A DNA stretch of 64,000 nt from Pseudoduganella aquatica (lineage in GTDB: Bacteria; Pseudomonadota; Gammaproteobacteria; Burkholderiales; Burkholderiaceae_D): the NCBI RefSeq assembly GCF_009857595.1, contig NZ_WWCU01000018.1, positions 1 to 64,000 on the forward strand, given 5' to 3'. Below the pieces are notes generated by a model that saw only the letters and a list, made by a program, of their open reading frames with translations, was not told the DNA's origin and ran no database searches. Below are positions 25,769-34,890 of the stretch, piece by piece. How positions within the stretch are numbered: position 1 is the first letter of the stretch; each line of letters opens with the position of its first letter. The position numbers and the translations under genes were made by a program.

Positions 25769-28747
25769 ATGAATTTGAAGAAGAAACCGGTCGCGGCAGC
25801 CATTTCGATCGCACTGTGCGCCATGGCGGCGCCAACGTGGGCACAGCAGCAGGCGGCACAGCCGGCTGAGGACGCCAGCGTGCAAAAAGTCGAAGTGTCC
25901 GGCATCCGTGCCTCGCTGGCCAAGTCGCTCAGCGTGAAAAAAGACGCCAGCGCCAACGTGGAGGTGATCACCGCCGAAGACGTGGGCAAGATGCCGGACA
26001 AGAACCTGGCCGACTCGCTGCAGCGCCTGGCCGGTGTGGCCGTGCGTACCGACTACGACGAAGCCGAGAAAGTGTCCATGCGCGGCACCAACCCGGACAT
26101 GTCGCTCATCCTGTTCAACGGCCACACCGTCTCCGGCGGCGACTGGTACGTGGCCGACCAGGGCTCCAGCAGCCGCAGCACCAGCCTGTCGCTGATGCCG
26201 TCCTCGGTGCTGAACCAGGCCATCGTCTACAAGACCTCGCAGGCCAACATCGTCGACGGCGGCATGGCCGGCACCATCAACGTGACCACCCGCAAGCCGC
26301 TGAACGAGAAAAACAGCTTCGGCGGCGTGATCCGCGCCGGCCTGACCTACGCCCAGCTGCCCGACAAGACCTCGCCCGACCTGAACGCCACCTTCAACTG
26401 GAAGAACGAGGACAACACCTTCGGCGTGATCACCCAGGTCTTCAAGGAAAAACGCTACAGCCGCCGCGATTCCGTGTCGCGCTTCGCCTATGGCGCCAGC
26501 AGCGGCTGGGACGTGATCAACACCAGCACCATGCTGGGCATTACCGACGCCTCGCTGGCCGGCACCGGCCTGAAAGCGGCCGACCTGAACGGCGTGCGCA
26601 TGCCCGGCTCGATGAGCTCGGAATTCGTTGAGGGCGTGCGCGACCGCGCGGGCGGCATGCTGTCGCTGCAATTCCGTCCCAACAAAGACCTGGACGTGAC
26701 CGCCACCGGCTTCTACTCGGAGATGAAGGCGGAGAACAACGGCCGCCTGACCTCCGGCGCCATGTACAGCATGCTGCTGGGCAAAAACGATCCGTTGGGC
26801 GGCGTGACGGCATCCGCCGCCAACACCAACTCCAACGGCCAGCGCGTGTACGCCCAGATCCGCAACCCGGTCATTGTCACGGAAACCACGATGTACGGCC
26901 AGCAGCTGCGCGTGCTCAAGAGCGCCGACATTGTCTACCCGGCCGGCACCACGCCCCAGTACGTAGGCAACTCGGAAGGCTTCTTCCGCGAAGGCGCCAA
27001 AGCCACCAGCGGCTTTCTGGACCTGGACGCCAAATACCGCGTCAACGACGACCTGACCATCAAGTCCTTGCTCAGCATCACGCGCGGCGTGGGCACCACC
27101 AAGGGCGACCAGGGCCTGACCTATGCCCGCTACGGCACCGGTATTTCCTACGCCCTGAACGGGCTGAAGGACGCGCCCGACTCCCACTACATCGGCGCCG
27201 GCAGCAACACCGTCGGCCTGAACCCGGACGGCAGCGGCTACAAGCTGGTGGGCCGCACGATTTCCGGCATCCGCACGGTGGACAAGGAAAGCAGCGGCCA
27301 GCTGGACGCCGAATACAAACTGGACAAGGGCATATTGCAATCGCTGGAATCGGGCGTGCGCTTTGCCGACCACAAGCGCCAGAGCGGCCGCTGGAGCCCC
27401 GCCTTCAAAAACTCGTCCCTGGCCGAACCGTCGGGCAGCGGCGTGATCCCCTACCCTGGCGACTTCGGCAGCGATCTGGGCGGAGGCAGCTGGGACAACA
27501 CCGGCTTCAGCTTCACGCCGGAAGCGCTGAAAGCCTATATGGCGGCCAACACCAAGACCACCACGCCGGAATGGGAACGCCGCGTGTCGACCGAGATCAA
27601 CATGCGCGAACGCCAGACCTCGGCCTACCTGATGGGCAACCTGGAAGGCGAACGCTGGTCCGGCAATCTCGGCCTGCGCTGGGTACGCACGCAGATCAAC
27701 GCGCAGATCCCCACCCCAATTCCGGCCGGCGCCTGCGACCGCACCGAACCGGGCAAGCCTGCCACCACCTGCGCGGCCTTCCCCGGCGCCATCACCACCG
27801 CCGGCGAGGCGCAGTCGTATTACGACGGCGTACCGTTCAATCCCAAGAGCGGCATCCTGTACTACAAGACGGCTACCGACCGCAGCTTCAACAACCTGCT
27901 GCCCAGCCTGAACCTTCGCTACGAGCTGCAGAAGGACATGATCGCCCGCTTCGGCGCCAGCCGCACCATTGGCCGCCAGAACTACAACGTCCTGGGCAGC
28001 GGCTTCGGCACGCCGACCTGCGACGCCTCCGGCTGCGCAGTGACCGGTCCGAACCCGGACCTGAAGCCGCTCACCTCGGACAATCTGGACCTGTCCTGGG
28101 CCTGGTACTTCAAACCACGCTCGCTGGTATCGGTCAACGTGTTCCACTCCAAGATCGACGGCTACGTGAAAACCGGCGGCAACCCGACCGGCGCCACCGT
28201 CCAGCTGATCGACCCGCGCGACACGCAGGTGAAAACCTTCTCGATCAACTCGTCCGGCCAGCAGGGCGCCAAGATCAGCGGCATCGAACTGTCGTATGAG
28301 CAGCCGCTGTGGGGCAGCTTCGGCTTCCAGAGCAACGTCAGCCGCGCCAAGACCAAGGTGGACGACGGCCGTCCGATGGTGGGCGCGTCCGAATGGGCCG
28401 GCAACCTGGGCGCCTACTTCGAGAACGACGTGTTCAGCACCCGTTTGGTGGCCAACTACCGCGGCAAGTACGTGAACAGCAGCACCGCGCCGTCGCCTAC
28501 CGCCAACAGCCAGGGCCTGTCCGTGATCAACGGCGTGGCCATGCCGACCGCTCCAACCATGGCAGCCGGCGTGACCACCCTGGCCTTCTCGGCCAACTAC
28601 ACCTTCGCCAAGAACTGGCAAGTATCGTTCGACGCAACCAACCTGCTGAACCAGGTGCGCGCGCAGTACCGCTACAGTGAAGAAGAACAGCAGAAGGTCG
28701 ACGTTTCCGGCCGCCAGTTCTATCTGAACCTGAAGTACAAGTTCTAA
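25769..28747 (+). CDS. TonB-dependent receptor, large Caulobacter-type
   Basis: A 992-residue outer-membrane receptor. The signal peptide ends near PTWA (residue 25). The TonB-box region and plug follow: VQKVEVSGIRASLAKSLSVK, then VITAEDVGKMPDKNLADSLQ and RLAGVAVRTDYDEAEKVSMR, typical of the TIGR01782 group of carbohydrate or complex-nutrient receptors. The beta-barrel ends with an aromatic terminus, QFYLNLKYKF. GGGAGAGCACGGC precedes the ATG. No transporter or glycosidase lies beside it, so the ligand is unknown. It has its own terminator. Confidence 0.93.
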   Translation: MNLKKKPVAAAISIALCAMAAPTWAQQQAAQPAEDASVQKVEVSGIRASLAKSLSVKKDASANVEVITAEDVGKMPDKNLADSLQRLAGVAVRTDYDEAEKVSMRGTNPDMSLILFNGHTVSGGDWYVADQGSSSRSTSLSLMPSSVLNQAIVYKTSQANIVDGGMAGTINVTTRKPLNEKNSFGGVIRAGLTYAQLPDKTSPDLNATFNWKNEDNTFGVITQVFKEKRYSRRDSVSRFAYGASSGWDVINTSTMLGITDASLAGTGLKAADLNGVRMPGSMSSEFVEGVRDRAGGMLSLQFRPNKDLDVTATGFYSEMKAENNGRLTSGAMYSMLLGKNDPLGGVTASAANTNSNGQRVYAQIRNPVIVTETTMYGQQLRVLKSADIVYPAGTTPQYVGNSEGFFREGAKATSGFLDLDAKYRVNDDLTIKSLLSITRGVGTTKGDQGLTYARYGTGISYALNGLKDAPDSHYIGAGSNTVGLNPDGSGYKLVGRTISGIRTVDKESSGQLDAEYKLDKGILQSLESGVRFADHKRQSGRWSPAFKNSSLAEPSGSGVIPYPGDFGSDLGGGSWDNTGFSFTPEALKAYMAANTKTTTPEWERRVSTEINMRERQTSAYLMGNLEGERWSGNLGLRWVRTQINAQIPTPIPAGACDRTEPGKPATTCAAFPGAITTAGEAQSYYDGVPFNPKSGILYYKTATDRSFNNLLPSLNLRYELQKDMIARFGASRTIGRQNYNVLGSGFGTPTCDASGCAVTGPNPDLKPLTSDNLDLSWAWYFKPRSLVSVNVFHSKIDGYVKTGGNPTGATVQLIDPRDTQVKTFSINSSGQQGAKISGIELSYEQPLWGSFGFQSNVSRAKTKVDDGRPMVGASEWAGNLGAYFENDVFSTRLVANYRGKYVNSSTAPSPTANSQGLSVINGVAMPTAPTMAAGVTTLAFSANYTFAKNWQVSFDATNLLNQVRAQYRYSEEEQQKVDVSGRQFYLNLKYKF

Positions 28748-28765
28748 GCAGCACTGCGGATGAAG

Positions 28766-28796
28766 AGCCTGGGCCACAAGCCCAGGCTTTTTTTAT
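28766..28796 (+). terminator. Terminator of the TonB-dependent receptor gene
   Basis: Stem AGCCTGGGC/GCCCAGGCT with loop CACAA, followed by seven T. It begins 18 bases after the stop codon. Confidence 0.9.
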
Positions 28797-28805
28797 TGGG
28801 CGGCG

Positions 28806-29531
28806 CTATTTGAAGGTAATGGCCTGGTTCAGCCGGGTGATCACCTCGTCCGGCACGCCCATGCCGCACATGATGTGGCGCTCGCTGCCGCGCGGCATAT
28901 CCCTCAGCCGCAGCACGCGCAGCTTCTTCGCATGCTCGCCGCCGTGCGCCAGCAGGTAGCGCGCCTCGTCGTCGGACACGTACATGAAGTCGGCCAGGCC
29001 GGCGCTGATCGATTGCAGCATCTGCACCGGGGCACCGGTGGAAATGGACAGGGCCGGCTTGATGCGCGCCATCAGCCCGTCGATATGCACACCGTAGGAA
29101 TAACTGTCCTTGACCAGCACGCGCGTGCCTGGCCGGCGCAGCACGCCCTCCAGCGTGGCGTCGTCGCCCACGCTGAAATCGGCGCGCGCCAGCAGCACCC
29201 AGTCCTTGTCGCGGTAGATCGGCTTGGTGAATTTGGCGTAGCGCTCGCGCTCCGGCGTGCGGAACCAGCCCAGCGCGCAGCTGCGCGCCTGCGGATCCTT
29301 CACCATCGCCAGCTGGCGGTTGGTGGGCAGCCGGGCCCACGTCACGGCGATGCCGGCCGCCTGGAAGGCTGCAGCGGCGGGCGTGCCGGTCAGCCCGGAC
29401 GGCGCGCCGCCCTCGCCCGGCACCATGTAGGGCGGCCGGGTGTTATAGGTCGCAACGACAGCGCCTTCCGCGCAGGCGTCGGCCAGCGGCAAGGACAAGA
29501 CGGCCAGCAGCAATGCACCGCGAGCGTTCAT
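28806..29531 (-). CDS. Periplasmic substrate-binding protein, SBP family 3-like
   Basis: A 241-residue exported protein: signal peptide MNARGALLLAVLSLPLADACA, then an SBP_bac_3-like fold with YNTRPPYMVPGEGG, CALGWFRTPERERYAKFTKP, the hinge region and a final helix LNQAITF. The ATG at 29531 is used because it begins the signal peptide; a longer open frame to 29753 crosses the next gene's promoter. No permease or ATPase gene is adjacent, so it may serve an unlinked transporter or act as a sensor partner. A similar orphan lies at 46242. Confidence 0.8.
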   Translation of the reverse strand: MNARGALLLAVLSLPLADACAEGAVVATYNTRPPYMVPGEGGAPSGLTGTPAAAAFQAAGIAVTWARLPTNRQLAMVKDPQARSCALGWFRTPERERYAKFTKPIYRDKDWVLLARADFSVGDDATLEGVLRRPGTRVLVKDSYSYGVHIDGLMARIKPALSISTGAPVQMLQSISAGLADFMYVSDDEARYLLAHGGEHAKKLRVLRLRDMPRGSERHIMCGMGVPDEVITRLNQAITFK

Positions 29532-29631
29532 GACGAAATTGGCAAGTGGGAGAAACGCTAGTCTACACCGCAACGGCTGAGCTGAGACAGCAGGCGCTAT
29601 AATCGCGGGTTTGCCGTTTGCCATAGACCAC

Positions 29632-30426
29632 ATGACCACCACCCACGCCCTGCCCGACACGCGTCCCGCCGTTGTTCTGCTGCACAGCTCCATGAGTTCC
29701 AAAGGCCAGTGGGCCGAGCTGATGGCCCAGCATGAAGCCAGCTTCCGCTTCATTGCCGTCGACCTGCTGGGCTACGGCAAATCGCCCTTCCCCACCGGCA
29801 GCGAAGGCAATTTCTCGCTGGCGCACGAAGTGGACGCTGTAAACGCCGCCATCGCAGGCAAGCTGGCGCCCACGGAAGCGTTCCACCTGGTCGGCCACTC
29901 CTACGGCGGCGCCACCGCGCTGCGCATGGCGCGCCAGCTGCGGGCGCGCGTGACGTCGCTCGCGGTGTTCGAGCCGGTGGCCTTCCACCTGCTGTCCGAA
30001 GACGACGCGGCGCGCATCGAAATTGAAAACGTGGTGGCCGACATCCACGGCGCCACCGGCCCGCACGACGCGGCGCGCACCTTCATCGACTACTGGAACC
30101 GCGCCGGCGCCTTCGACGCGCTGCCGGAAGCGCAGCAACTGCGCTTTGCCGCGCAGATCGCCAAGGTCAAGCTGGACTTCCAGGCCCTGCTGGGCGAACC
30201 GGCCACGCTGGCCGACATGGCCGCGCTGGACATGCCCGCGCTGGTCCTGTCCGGCGAGCGCAGCCCGCAATCGACGCGCCGCGTCGCCGAACGCCTGGCC
30301 GCCGCGCTGCCCAACGGCGCCGCCGTCCAGACCAAAGGCGGCCACATGGCCCCCATCACCCACGCCGCCGTGGTCAACCCGCTGCTGGCCGCCTTCCTCT
30401 CCGGCGCCGAAATCACCAGCGCCTGA
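29632..30426 (+). CDS. Alpha/beta hydrolase
   Basis: A 264-residue cytosolic hydrolase. The oxyanion region is LLHSSMSSKGQW, the nucleophile elbow is GHSYGG (Ser near residue 94), the acid lies in ALVLSGERSP, and the catalytic His is in GGHMAPITH. The lid region after FEPVAFHLL is moderately long, as in the meta-cleavage-product hydrolase and haloperoxidase groups, but the substrate is not identifiable. The ATG at 29632 is the nearest start to the conserved domain. It ends 31 bases before a REP-like repeat. Confidence 0.88.
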   Translation: MTTTHALPDTRPAVVLLHSSMSSKGQWAELMAQHEASFRFIAVDLLGYGKSPFPTGSEGNFSLAHEVDAVNAAIAGKLAPTEAFHLVGHSYGGATALRMARQLRARVTSLAVFEPVAFHLLSEDDAARIEIENVVADIHGATGPHDAARTFIDYWNRAGAFDALPEAQQLRFAAQIAKVKLDFQALLGEPATLADMAALDMPALVLSGERSPQSTRRVAERLAAALPNGAAVQTKGGHMAPITHAAVVNPLLAAFLSGAEITSA

Positions 30427-30456
30427 ACGCCTCACCGGCATCGCGACACTGCGTAG

Positions 30457-30488
30457 GGCGGGTTAGCGGCGCAGCCGCGTAACCCGCC
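30457..30488. repeat. REP-like palindrome, copy D
   Basis: Outer arms GGCGGGTTA/TAACCCGCC as in the other three copies; inner stem GCGGC/GCCGC with loop GCA. It sits between convergent genes ending at 30426 and 30497. Confidence 0.8.
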
Positions 30489-30496
30489 GCAGCCGC

Positions 30497-31237
30497 CTAC
30501 GCCCGCATCCGCCCCGTCCTCAACGCAATCGCCCAATCCGCCCGCCCATTACGCTCCGCCATCGCAGCGGCCGCCTCCCAGTCATAAGTCACGGCGACGT
30601 GCTCCACCTGCCAGCCCTGCGCCGTGCGCTCCACCAGCGCATAGCGCGCATGCGGCGTAAAGTTCTCCGCCACATGCGGAAAAGGATAGCCATCCTCATA
30701 CGCCTGCAAGCCCACGCTGCCCGGATTCACAATCAGCCGCCCATCATCGAGCCGCATGCAGCGCGGAATATGCGTATGCCCGCACAAGATCAGCGACGCG
30801 CGCGCATCGCCGGCCCGCTCCAGCACCTCCGCATACGTGGCCTGCCGCTGCCCCTGCTCCGTCACCGTCTCCATGAAATACACCAGGTCATTGCCCGGCA
30901 CCCCATGCACCAGCAGCACCTCGTGCTGCAGCCGCAGCTCCGCAGGCAGCGCCCCTATCCAGGCCCGCTCGTCCTCGTCCAGCTGCTGATGCGCATACAG
31001 ATCGGACGCCCCCATGCGCGCTGGATCATGCGTCAGCACCTGGCGCTCATGGTTGCCCGCGATGGTGGGCAGCCCCAGCGTCATCAGCCGCTGCGCCGTC
31101 TCGCGCGACAGCAAGGGGCCGGACAGGATATCGCCCAGGTTCACCGTCAGATCCGCCCCGCGCCGCGCGATATCCGCCAGCACCGCCTCCAGCGCCCACA
31201 AGTTCCCATGTATGTCCGAAATCGCCGCTATCCGCAT
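30497..31237 (-). CDS. Metallophosphoesterase family protein
   Basis: A 246-residue cytosolic protein of the calcineurin-like phosphoesterase superfamily, YfcE/MJ0936-like. Metal-site motifs occur in order: ISDIHGNLWALE at residues 6-17, VNLGDILSGP, IAGNHERQVL, LLVHGVPG and CGHTHIPR. GAGAGG precedes the ATG. Such enzymes are phosphodiesterases or phosphatases with poorly known natural substrates. It is divergent from the ACP phosphodiesterase gene across 56 bases. Confidence 0.9.
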   Translation of the reverse strand: MRIAAISDIHGNLWALEAVLADIARRGADLTVNLGDILSGPLLSRETAQRLMTLGLPTIAGNHERQVLTHDPARMGASDLYAHQQLDEDERAWIGALPAELRLQHEVLLVHGVPGNDLVYFMETVTEQGQRQATYAEVLERAGDARASLILCGHTHIPRCMRLDDGRLIVNPGSVGLQAYEDGYPFPHVAENFTPHARYALVERTAQGWQVEHVAVTYDWEAAAAMAERNGRADWAIALRTGRMRA

Positions 31238-31293
31238 ATCGCCTCTCTGGTCTGTCCGCTCGCAAAAGTATAGCGCGGGCTACAATGGATGCC

Positions 31294-31929
31294 ATGAACT
31301 ACCTCGCCCACATCTTCCTGGCCCGGCAGAGCGGCGCGGCCATGATAGGCGCCATGCTGGGCGACTTCGCCAAGGCGGACGTGCGCGGCGTGTACACGCC
31401 GGAGATCGAGCGCGAGATCATGCTGCACCGCTATATCGACAGCTATACCGACAGCCACCCGGCGGTGAAGGCGGCGGTGCAGCTGTTTGAAGGCCCGCGC
31501 CGGCGCTACGGCGGCATCGTGCTCGACGTGTTTTACGACCATCTGCTCACGCAGCGCTGGGACCGGTACAGCGACATGCCCCGGCACGAGCTGATCGCCC
31601 GCTTCCACGACGCGCTGCGCGCCCATATGGACATGCTGCCGGAGAAGCTGCAAGCCATCGCGCCGCGCATCATCGAGCAGCAATGGCTGGCGGGGTATGA
31701 GGAACTGGCGGGTGTGGAAATGGCCGTCACGCGCATCTCCACGCGCTTGAGCCGCAACGGCCATCTGATGCGCGAAGGCCTGCAGGACCTGCGCCTGCAC
31801 TATGCCGCCATTGCGGACGGCTTCGAGGCCTTCTTCCCCGACCTGGTGCGTTTTACCGACGAGCGGCGCGCCAGCCTGATTCAGGCCGCCAGCGAGGACA
31901 GCACGTCGCGCAAGCTCGCCACCTCATAA
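31294..31929 (+). CDS. acpH: Acyl carrier protein phosphodiesterase
   Basis: A 211-residue protein of the DUF479/AcpH family, which removes 4'-phosphopantetheine from holo-ACP. Typical features are MNYLAHIFLA at the start, GAMLGDFAKADV, the HRYIDSYTDSHPAV block and FYDHLL, whose His and Asp residues are expected to bind the metal of the HD-like fold. The ATG at 31294 is preferred over an ATG three codons earlier. The last 49 bases overlap the convergent YjjG-like gene. Confidence 0.88.
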   Translation: MNYLAHIFLARQSGAAMIGAMLGDFAKADVRGVYTPEIEREIMLHRYIDSYTDSHPAVKAAVQLFEGPRRRYGGIVLDVFYDHLLTQRWDRYSDMPRHELIARFHDALRAHMDMLPEKLQAIAPRIIEQQWLAGYEELAGVEMAVTRISTRLSRNGHLMREGLQDLRLHYAAIADGFEAFFPDLVRFTDERRASLIQAASEDSTSRKLATS

Positions 31930-32570
31930 GTGGGCACCGCCTCGGTGTCATTCGCCACGCGGCCGGGATTGAACCAGCAGCTCGCGATGCCGTAGCGGTT
32001 CGCGCCGAGGATGTCGGCATCCAGGCGGTCGCCGACGATGACGGAATCGTCCTTGCTGGCGGCGCGCGCCATCCTGGCGGCGTATTCGAAGAAACGCACG
32101 TCCGGCTTGGCGTAGCCGCAGGCCTCGGATGTGGAAACGAAGGAAATGTACCGGCTCAGGCCGGAACTGGCGATGCGGCGGTTCTGGATATGCTCCACGC
32201 CGTTGGTGATGATGCCCACCTCGCCCACTGCGGCCAGCGTTTCGCACAGCTCGGTTGCGCCGTCGATCAGCACCACCGTGTCCGGCAGCGACTCCAGGTA
32301 CAAGCGGCTGGCCAGTTCGGGATCGAGGTCAAGGCCATGCGCCTGGAAAGTGCTGCGGAAGCGCTCCACCTTCAGGAAGTCCTTGCTCACCTCGCCGCGC
32401 TCGAAGCTTTTCCAGAGCGCCACATTAATCGCCTGGTACTGCGTGAACAGCGGCTCCATGCCGTCGCTCAGGCCGAGCTCCTGCATGGTGCGGGTGAAGG
32501 AAAGTTTTTCGGAGGCCTTGAAGTCGAGCAGCGTGTCGTCGAGGTCAAAAAGGAACAGTCTATGCTTCAT
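31881..32570 (-). CDS. HAD hydrolase, YjjG-like pyrimidine 5'-nucleotidase
   Basis: A 229-residue HAD-superfamily phosphatase. Motif I is LFLFDLDDTLLDF (residues 4-16), motif II is GIITNG, motif III includes the Lys of YAKPD, and motif IV is VIVGDRLDADILGA. Length and the cap region match YjjG, a nucleotidase active on non-canonical pyrimidine nucleotides in E. coli (house-cleaning). The ATG at 32570 starts the protein right before motif I. The 3' end overlaps acpH by 49 bases on the opposite strand. Confidence 0.88.
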   Translation of the reverse strand: MKHRLFLFDLDDTLLDFKASEKLSFTRTMQELGLSDGMEPLFTQYQAINVALWKSFERGEVSKDFLKVERFRSTFQAHGLDLDPELASRLYLESLPDTVVLIDGATELCETLAAVGEVGIITNGVEHIQNRRIASSGLSRYISFVSTSEACGYAKPDVRFFEYAARMARAASKDDSVIVGDRLDADILGANRYGIASCWFNPGRVANDTEAVPTYEVASLRDVLSSLAA

Positions 32571-32616
32571 TGAGTTCGTGTAAACGTGAATCAATGTTGC
32601 ATCGTAGCATGGCCAG

Positions 32617-32907
32617 CTAGTGTTGGCCGCCCTTCTTCCTCAGCGGCGAGCAGGACGGATGCGCCGCCTGGCCGGGATAATGCTCGGGACCGGTGGATTC
32701 GTCCACATGCTGCTTGGCGTACTGGATGCACAAGCTGCGCGCGCCGGCCGGCGTCCAGGCGTTCAGTTCGATTTCGTAATGCAGCGGCTCAGGCTGGTCG
32801 AGGGCGCGTATGGTCAGCGTGCAGTGCCATCTCGCGCTGGGCTTGCCGGTTTCCGCTTTTGCTACTGCACAGTTAATTTCAAACCCACGGTAAATATGTG
32901 ATCGCAT
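32617..32907 (-). CDS. Small hypothetical protein
   Basis: A 96-residue protein that I do not recognise. It starts MRSHIYRGFEINCAVAK and contains WHCTLTIRALD, LHYEIELNAWTPAGARS and a short Pro/Lys/Gly tail. The alternating hydrophobic pattern suggests a small beta-rich domain with one helix. The ATG at 32907 is selected because the in-frame extension further upstream reads into the low-coding region before udk. No signal peptide. It could be an uncharacterised cytosolic protein; confidence that it is real is moderate. Confidence 0.5.
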   Translation of the reverse strand: MRSHIYRGFEINCAVAKAETGKPSARWHCTLTIRALDQPEPLHYEIELNAWTPAGARSLCIQYAKQHVDESTGPEHYPGQAAHPSCSPLRKKGGQH

Positions 32908-33098
32908 GCAGAGCCTAGATTCCCCGGAAATGATAGCCAGTGATAACGCATGAGCCCGCCGCCATAGGGCCAGCCCGCACTGTTCCGTTATCACTATAGC
33001 GGCAGCGCCGCGCGGCGCGCTGCACGTTTGCGCGGGGAAATCTAATGCGGCGGCCAGCAGCCGCTGACAGCCCCGCCGCAGTTCCGGTATCATTCGGC

Positions 33099-33740
33099 AT
33101 GAACAAGATTTCTTTCCAACCGTTTGTCATTGGTGTCGCCGGCGGTAGCGGCAGTGGCAAGTCGACGGTGTCCCAGCAAGTGCTCGCGTCGTTTGGCGCG
33201 GATATGGTCTCGGTCGTGATGCAGGACGACTACTACTGCGACCAGACCCATCTCACCCCCGAAGTCCGCCGCCAGCAAAACTACGACCATCCGCAGGCTT
33301 TCGACTGGCCCCTGCTGGTCCAGCACGTCCAGGCCTTGCGCAATGGCGAAACCATCGCGATGCCGGAATACGACTTCACGCGCGACAACCGTTCCGACCG
33401 GACCATTGCAGTCAAGCCGGCCCCTGTGATCGTGATCGAGGGCCTGTTTGCCTTGTACGACGCGGACTTGCGCGACATGATGTCGTTGAAGCTCTTTGTC
33501 GATACCGCCTCGGACATCCGCTTCATCCGCCGCATGCAACGCGACATTACCGAGCGCGGCCGCTCGGTGGAGAGCGTCGTCGGCCAGTATCTGGAAACGG
33601 TGCGCCCGATGCACAAGCAGTTTATCGAGCCGACCAAGCGCCACGCCGATGTCATCATTCCGCACGGCGCAAATGGCCCGGCGGTCGACATGATTACCAC
33701 CAAGGTGGCGAGCGTTATCGGGCAGTTGAAGCGCCCCTGA
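33099..33740 (+). CDS. udk: Uridine kinase, copy 1
   Basis: A 213-residue P-loop kinase that phosphorylates uridine and cytidine in pyrimidine salvage. Walker A GGSGSGKST lies at residues 15-23, MQDDYYCDQ at about 41-49, YDHPQAFDW at 62-70, and the lid-region RFIRRMQRDITERGRS follows. The preceding GTTCCGGTATCATTCGGC is repeated exactly before the second copy. The start codons of the two genes are 701 bases apart, so the whole unit including its leader has been duplicated. By hand alignment the proteins differ at about 23 positions. Confidence 0.93.
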   Translation: MNKISFQPFVIGVAGGSGSGKSTVSQQVLASFGADMVSVVMQDDYYCDQTHLTPEVRRQQNYDHPQAFDWPLLVQHVQALRNGETIAMPEYDFTRDNRSDRTIAVKPAPVIVIEGLFALYDADLRDMMSLKLFVDTASDIRFIRRMQRDITERGRSVESVVGQYLETVRPMHKQFIEPTKRHADVIIPHGANGPAVDMITTKVASVIGQLKRP

Positions 33741-33799
33741 AACGCATCGTGGATCAGCCGGCCCGTGACGGGGCGGCTGCGGTTCCGGTATCATTCGGC

Positions 33800-34441
33800 A
33801 TGAATACGATTTCCTTCCAACCGTTTATTATTGGCGTCGCAGGCGGTAGCGGCAGTGGCAAGTCCACTGTGTCCCAGAAAGTGTTGGCCGCGTTTGGCGC
33901 CGACATGGTCTCAGTCGTGATGCAAGACGATTACTATTGCGATCAAACCCATCTCAGCCCCGAAGTCCGCGCACAGAAGAACTACGACCATCCCGAGGCG
34001 TTCGAATGGCCCTTGCTGGTGCAGCATGTGCAGGCCTTGCGCAATGGCCAGGCGATCGAGATGCCGGAGTACGACTTCACGCTCCACAACCGCTCCAACC
34101 GCACCATTCCGGTCAAGCCGGCGCCGGTCATCGTGATCGAAGGCCTGTTTGCCTTGTATGACGAGGACCTGCGCGACATGATGTCGCTGAAGATTTTTGT
34201 CGACACGGCTTCGGATATCCGCTTCATCCGCCGCATGCAAAGGGATATCACCGAACGCGGCCGTTCGGTGGAGAGCGTCGTCAGCCAGTATCTGGAAACG
34301 GTGCGCCCGATGCACAAGCAGTTCATCGAGCCGACCAAGCGCAATGCCGATGTGATTATTCCGCACGGCGCGAATGGGCCGGCGGTCGATATGATTACCA
34401 CCAAGGTGGCGAGTGTTATTGGGCAGTTGCAGCAGAAGTAA
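33800..34441 (+). CDS. Uridine kinase, copy 2 (tandem paralogue)
   Basis: Same length (213) and motifs as the upstream copy: Walker A GGSGSGKST, MQDDYYCDQ, RFIRRMQRDITERGRS. Substitutions cluster at residues 53-69, 84-104 and the last three positions, leaving the P-loop and the lid arginines unchanged, so both copies are expected to be active. The gene starts 59 bases after the first copy's stop; an independent leader is duplicated too. It is followed by a stable UUCG-loop hairpin. I leave the symbol blank because which copy is orthologous to udk cannot be decided here. Confidence 0.9.
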   Translation: MNTISFQPFIIGVAGGSGSGKSTVSQKVLAAFGADMVSVVMQDDYYCDQTHLSPEVRAQKNYDHPEAFEWPLLVQHVQALRNGQAIEMPEYDFTLHNRSNRTIPVKPAPVIVIEGLFALYDEDLRDMMSLKIFVDTASDIRFIRRMQRDITERGRSVESVVSQYLETVRPMHKQFIEPTKRNADVIIPHGANGPAVDMITTKVASVIGQLQQK

Positions 34442-34448
34442 TATGGGA

Positions 34449-34469
34449 GCGCGCGCCTTCGGCGCGCGC
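34449..34469 (+). terminator. GC-rich hairpin with UUCG loop after the uridine kinase pair
   Basis: Stem GCGCGCGCC/GGCGCGCGC closing a TTC(G) loop, 7 bases after the stop. No T tract follows, so termination may be inefficient. Confidence 0.55.
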
Positions 34470-34644
34470 CCGCAGATAGTCAAATTTCCCATCTTGCATG
34501 ATTTTCAACTGGGACATTTTGTCTCGATGTATGGAAATTGCTTTTGTGTAGTATTCCTCTGGCAAATCACTCCTGCCAAAACGGCGTTTTGAGGTAGTGC
34601 TCCTCACAATGGATAGTGTCTAATAACAGCCTGGAATACTCAAA

Positions 34645-34890
34645 ATGATGGAATGGATCCCGATAGTCTTAGTTGCGTTCAAGGTGTTCGTGCTCGGGAC
34701 GGGCATGTTCTTCGCCATCAAGTGGCATTACGATCAAGGGACGAAGGCGAAGGACAAGGAGACGGAGAAGCGCGCAGTGCTGCGCGCGGGCGGCAAGGTG
34801 GTCGCAGTCTTCTTGCTATTGCTCATGAGCCTGGGGGTCGCTACCTTCGTCCTTGGTAACATGATAGGTTTGGACTTGTCCTTCCCATGA
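34645..34890 (+). CDS. Small two-helix membrane protein, hypothetical
   Basis: An 81-residue protein (80 if the second Met is used) with two predicted transmembrane segments at about 4-26 and 52-76, separated by a charged loop rich in Lys and Glu (GTKAKDKETEKR). I know no family for it. It lies at the left edge of the AT-richer region that runs to tRNA-Ser. No strong ribosome site is visible before the ATG. Confidence 0.5.
   Translation: MMEWIPIVLVAFKVFVLGTGMFFAIKWHYDQGTKAKDKETEKRAVLRAGGKVVAVFLLLLMSLGVATFVLGNMIGLDLSFP

Noticed and set aside
25724..28777. A 1017-codon minus-strand frame opposite the TonB-dependent receptor
   Set aside because: Same reason; the opposite strand has a signal peptide, plug and barrel.
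34416..34607. A 63-codon minus-strand frame downstream of the uridine kinase pair
   Set aside because: It covers the GC-rich terminator hairpin and the end of the kinase gene; no family features.
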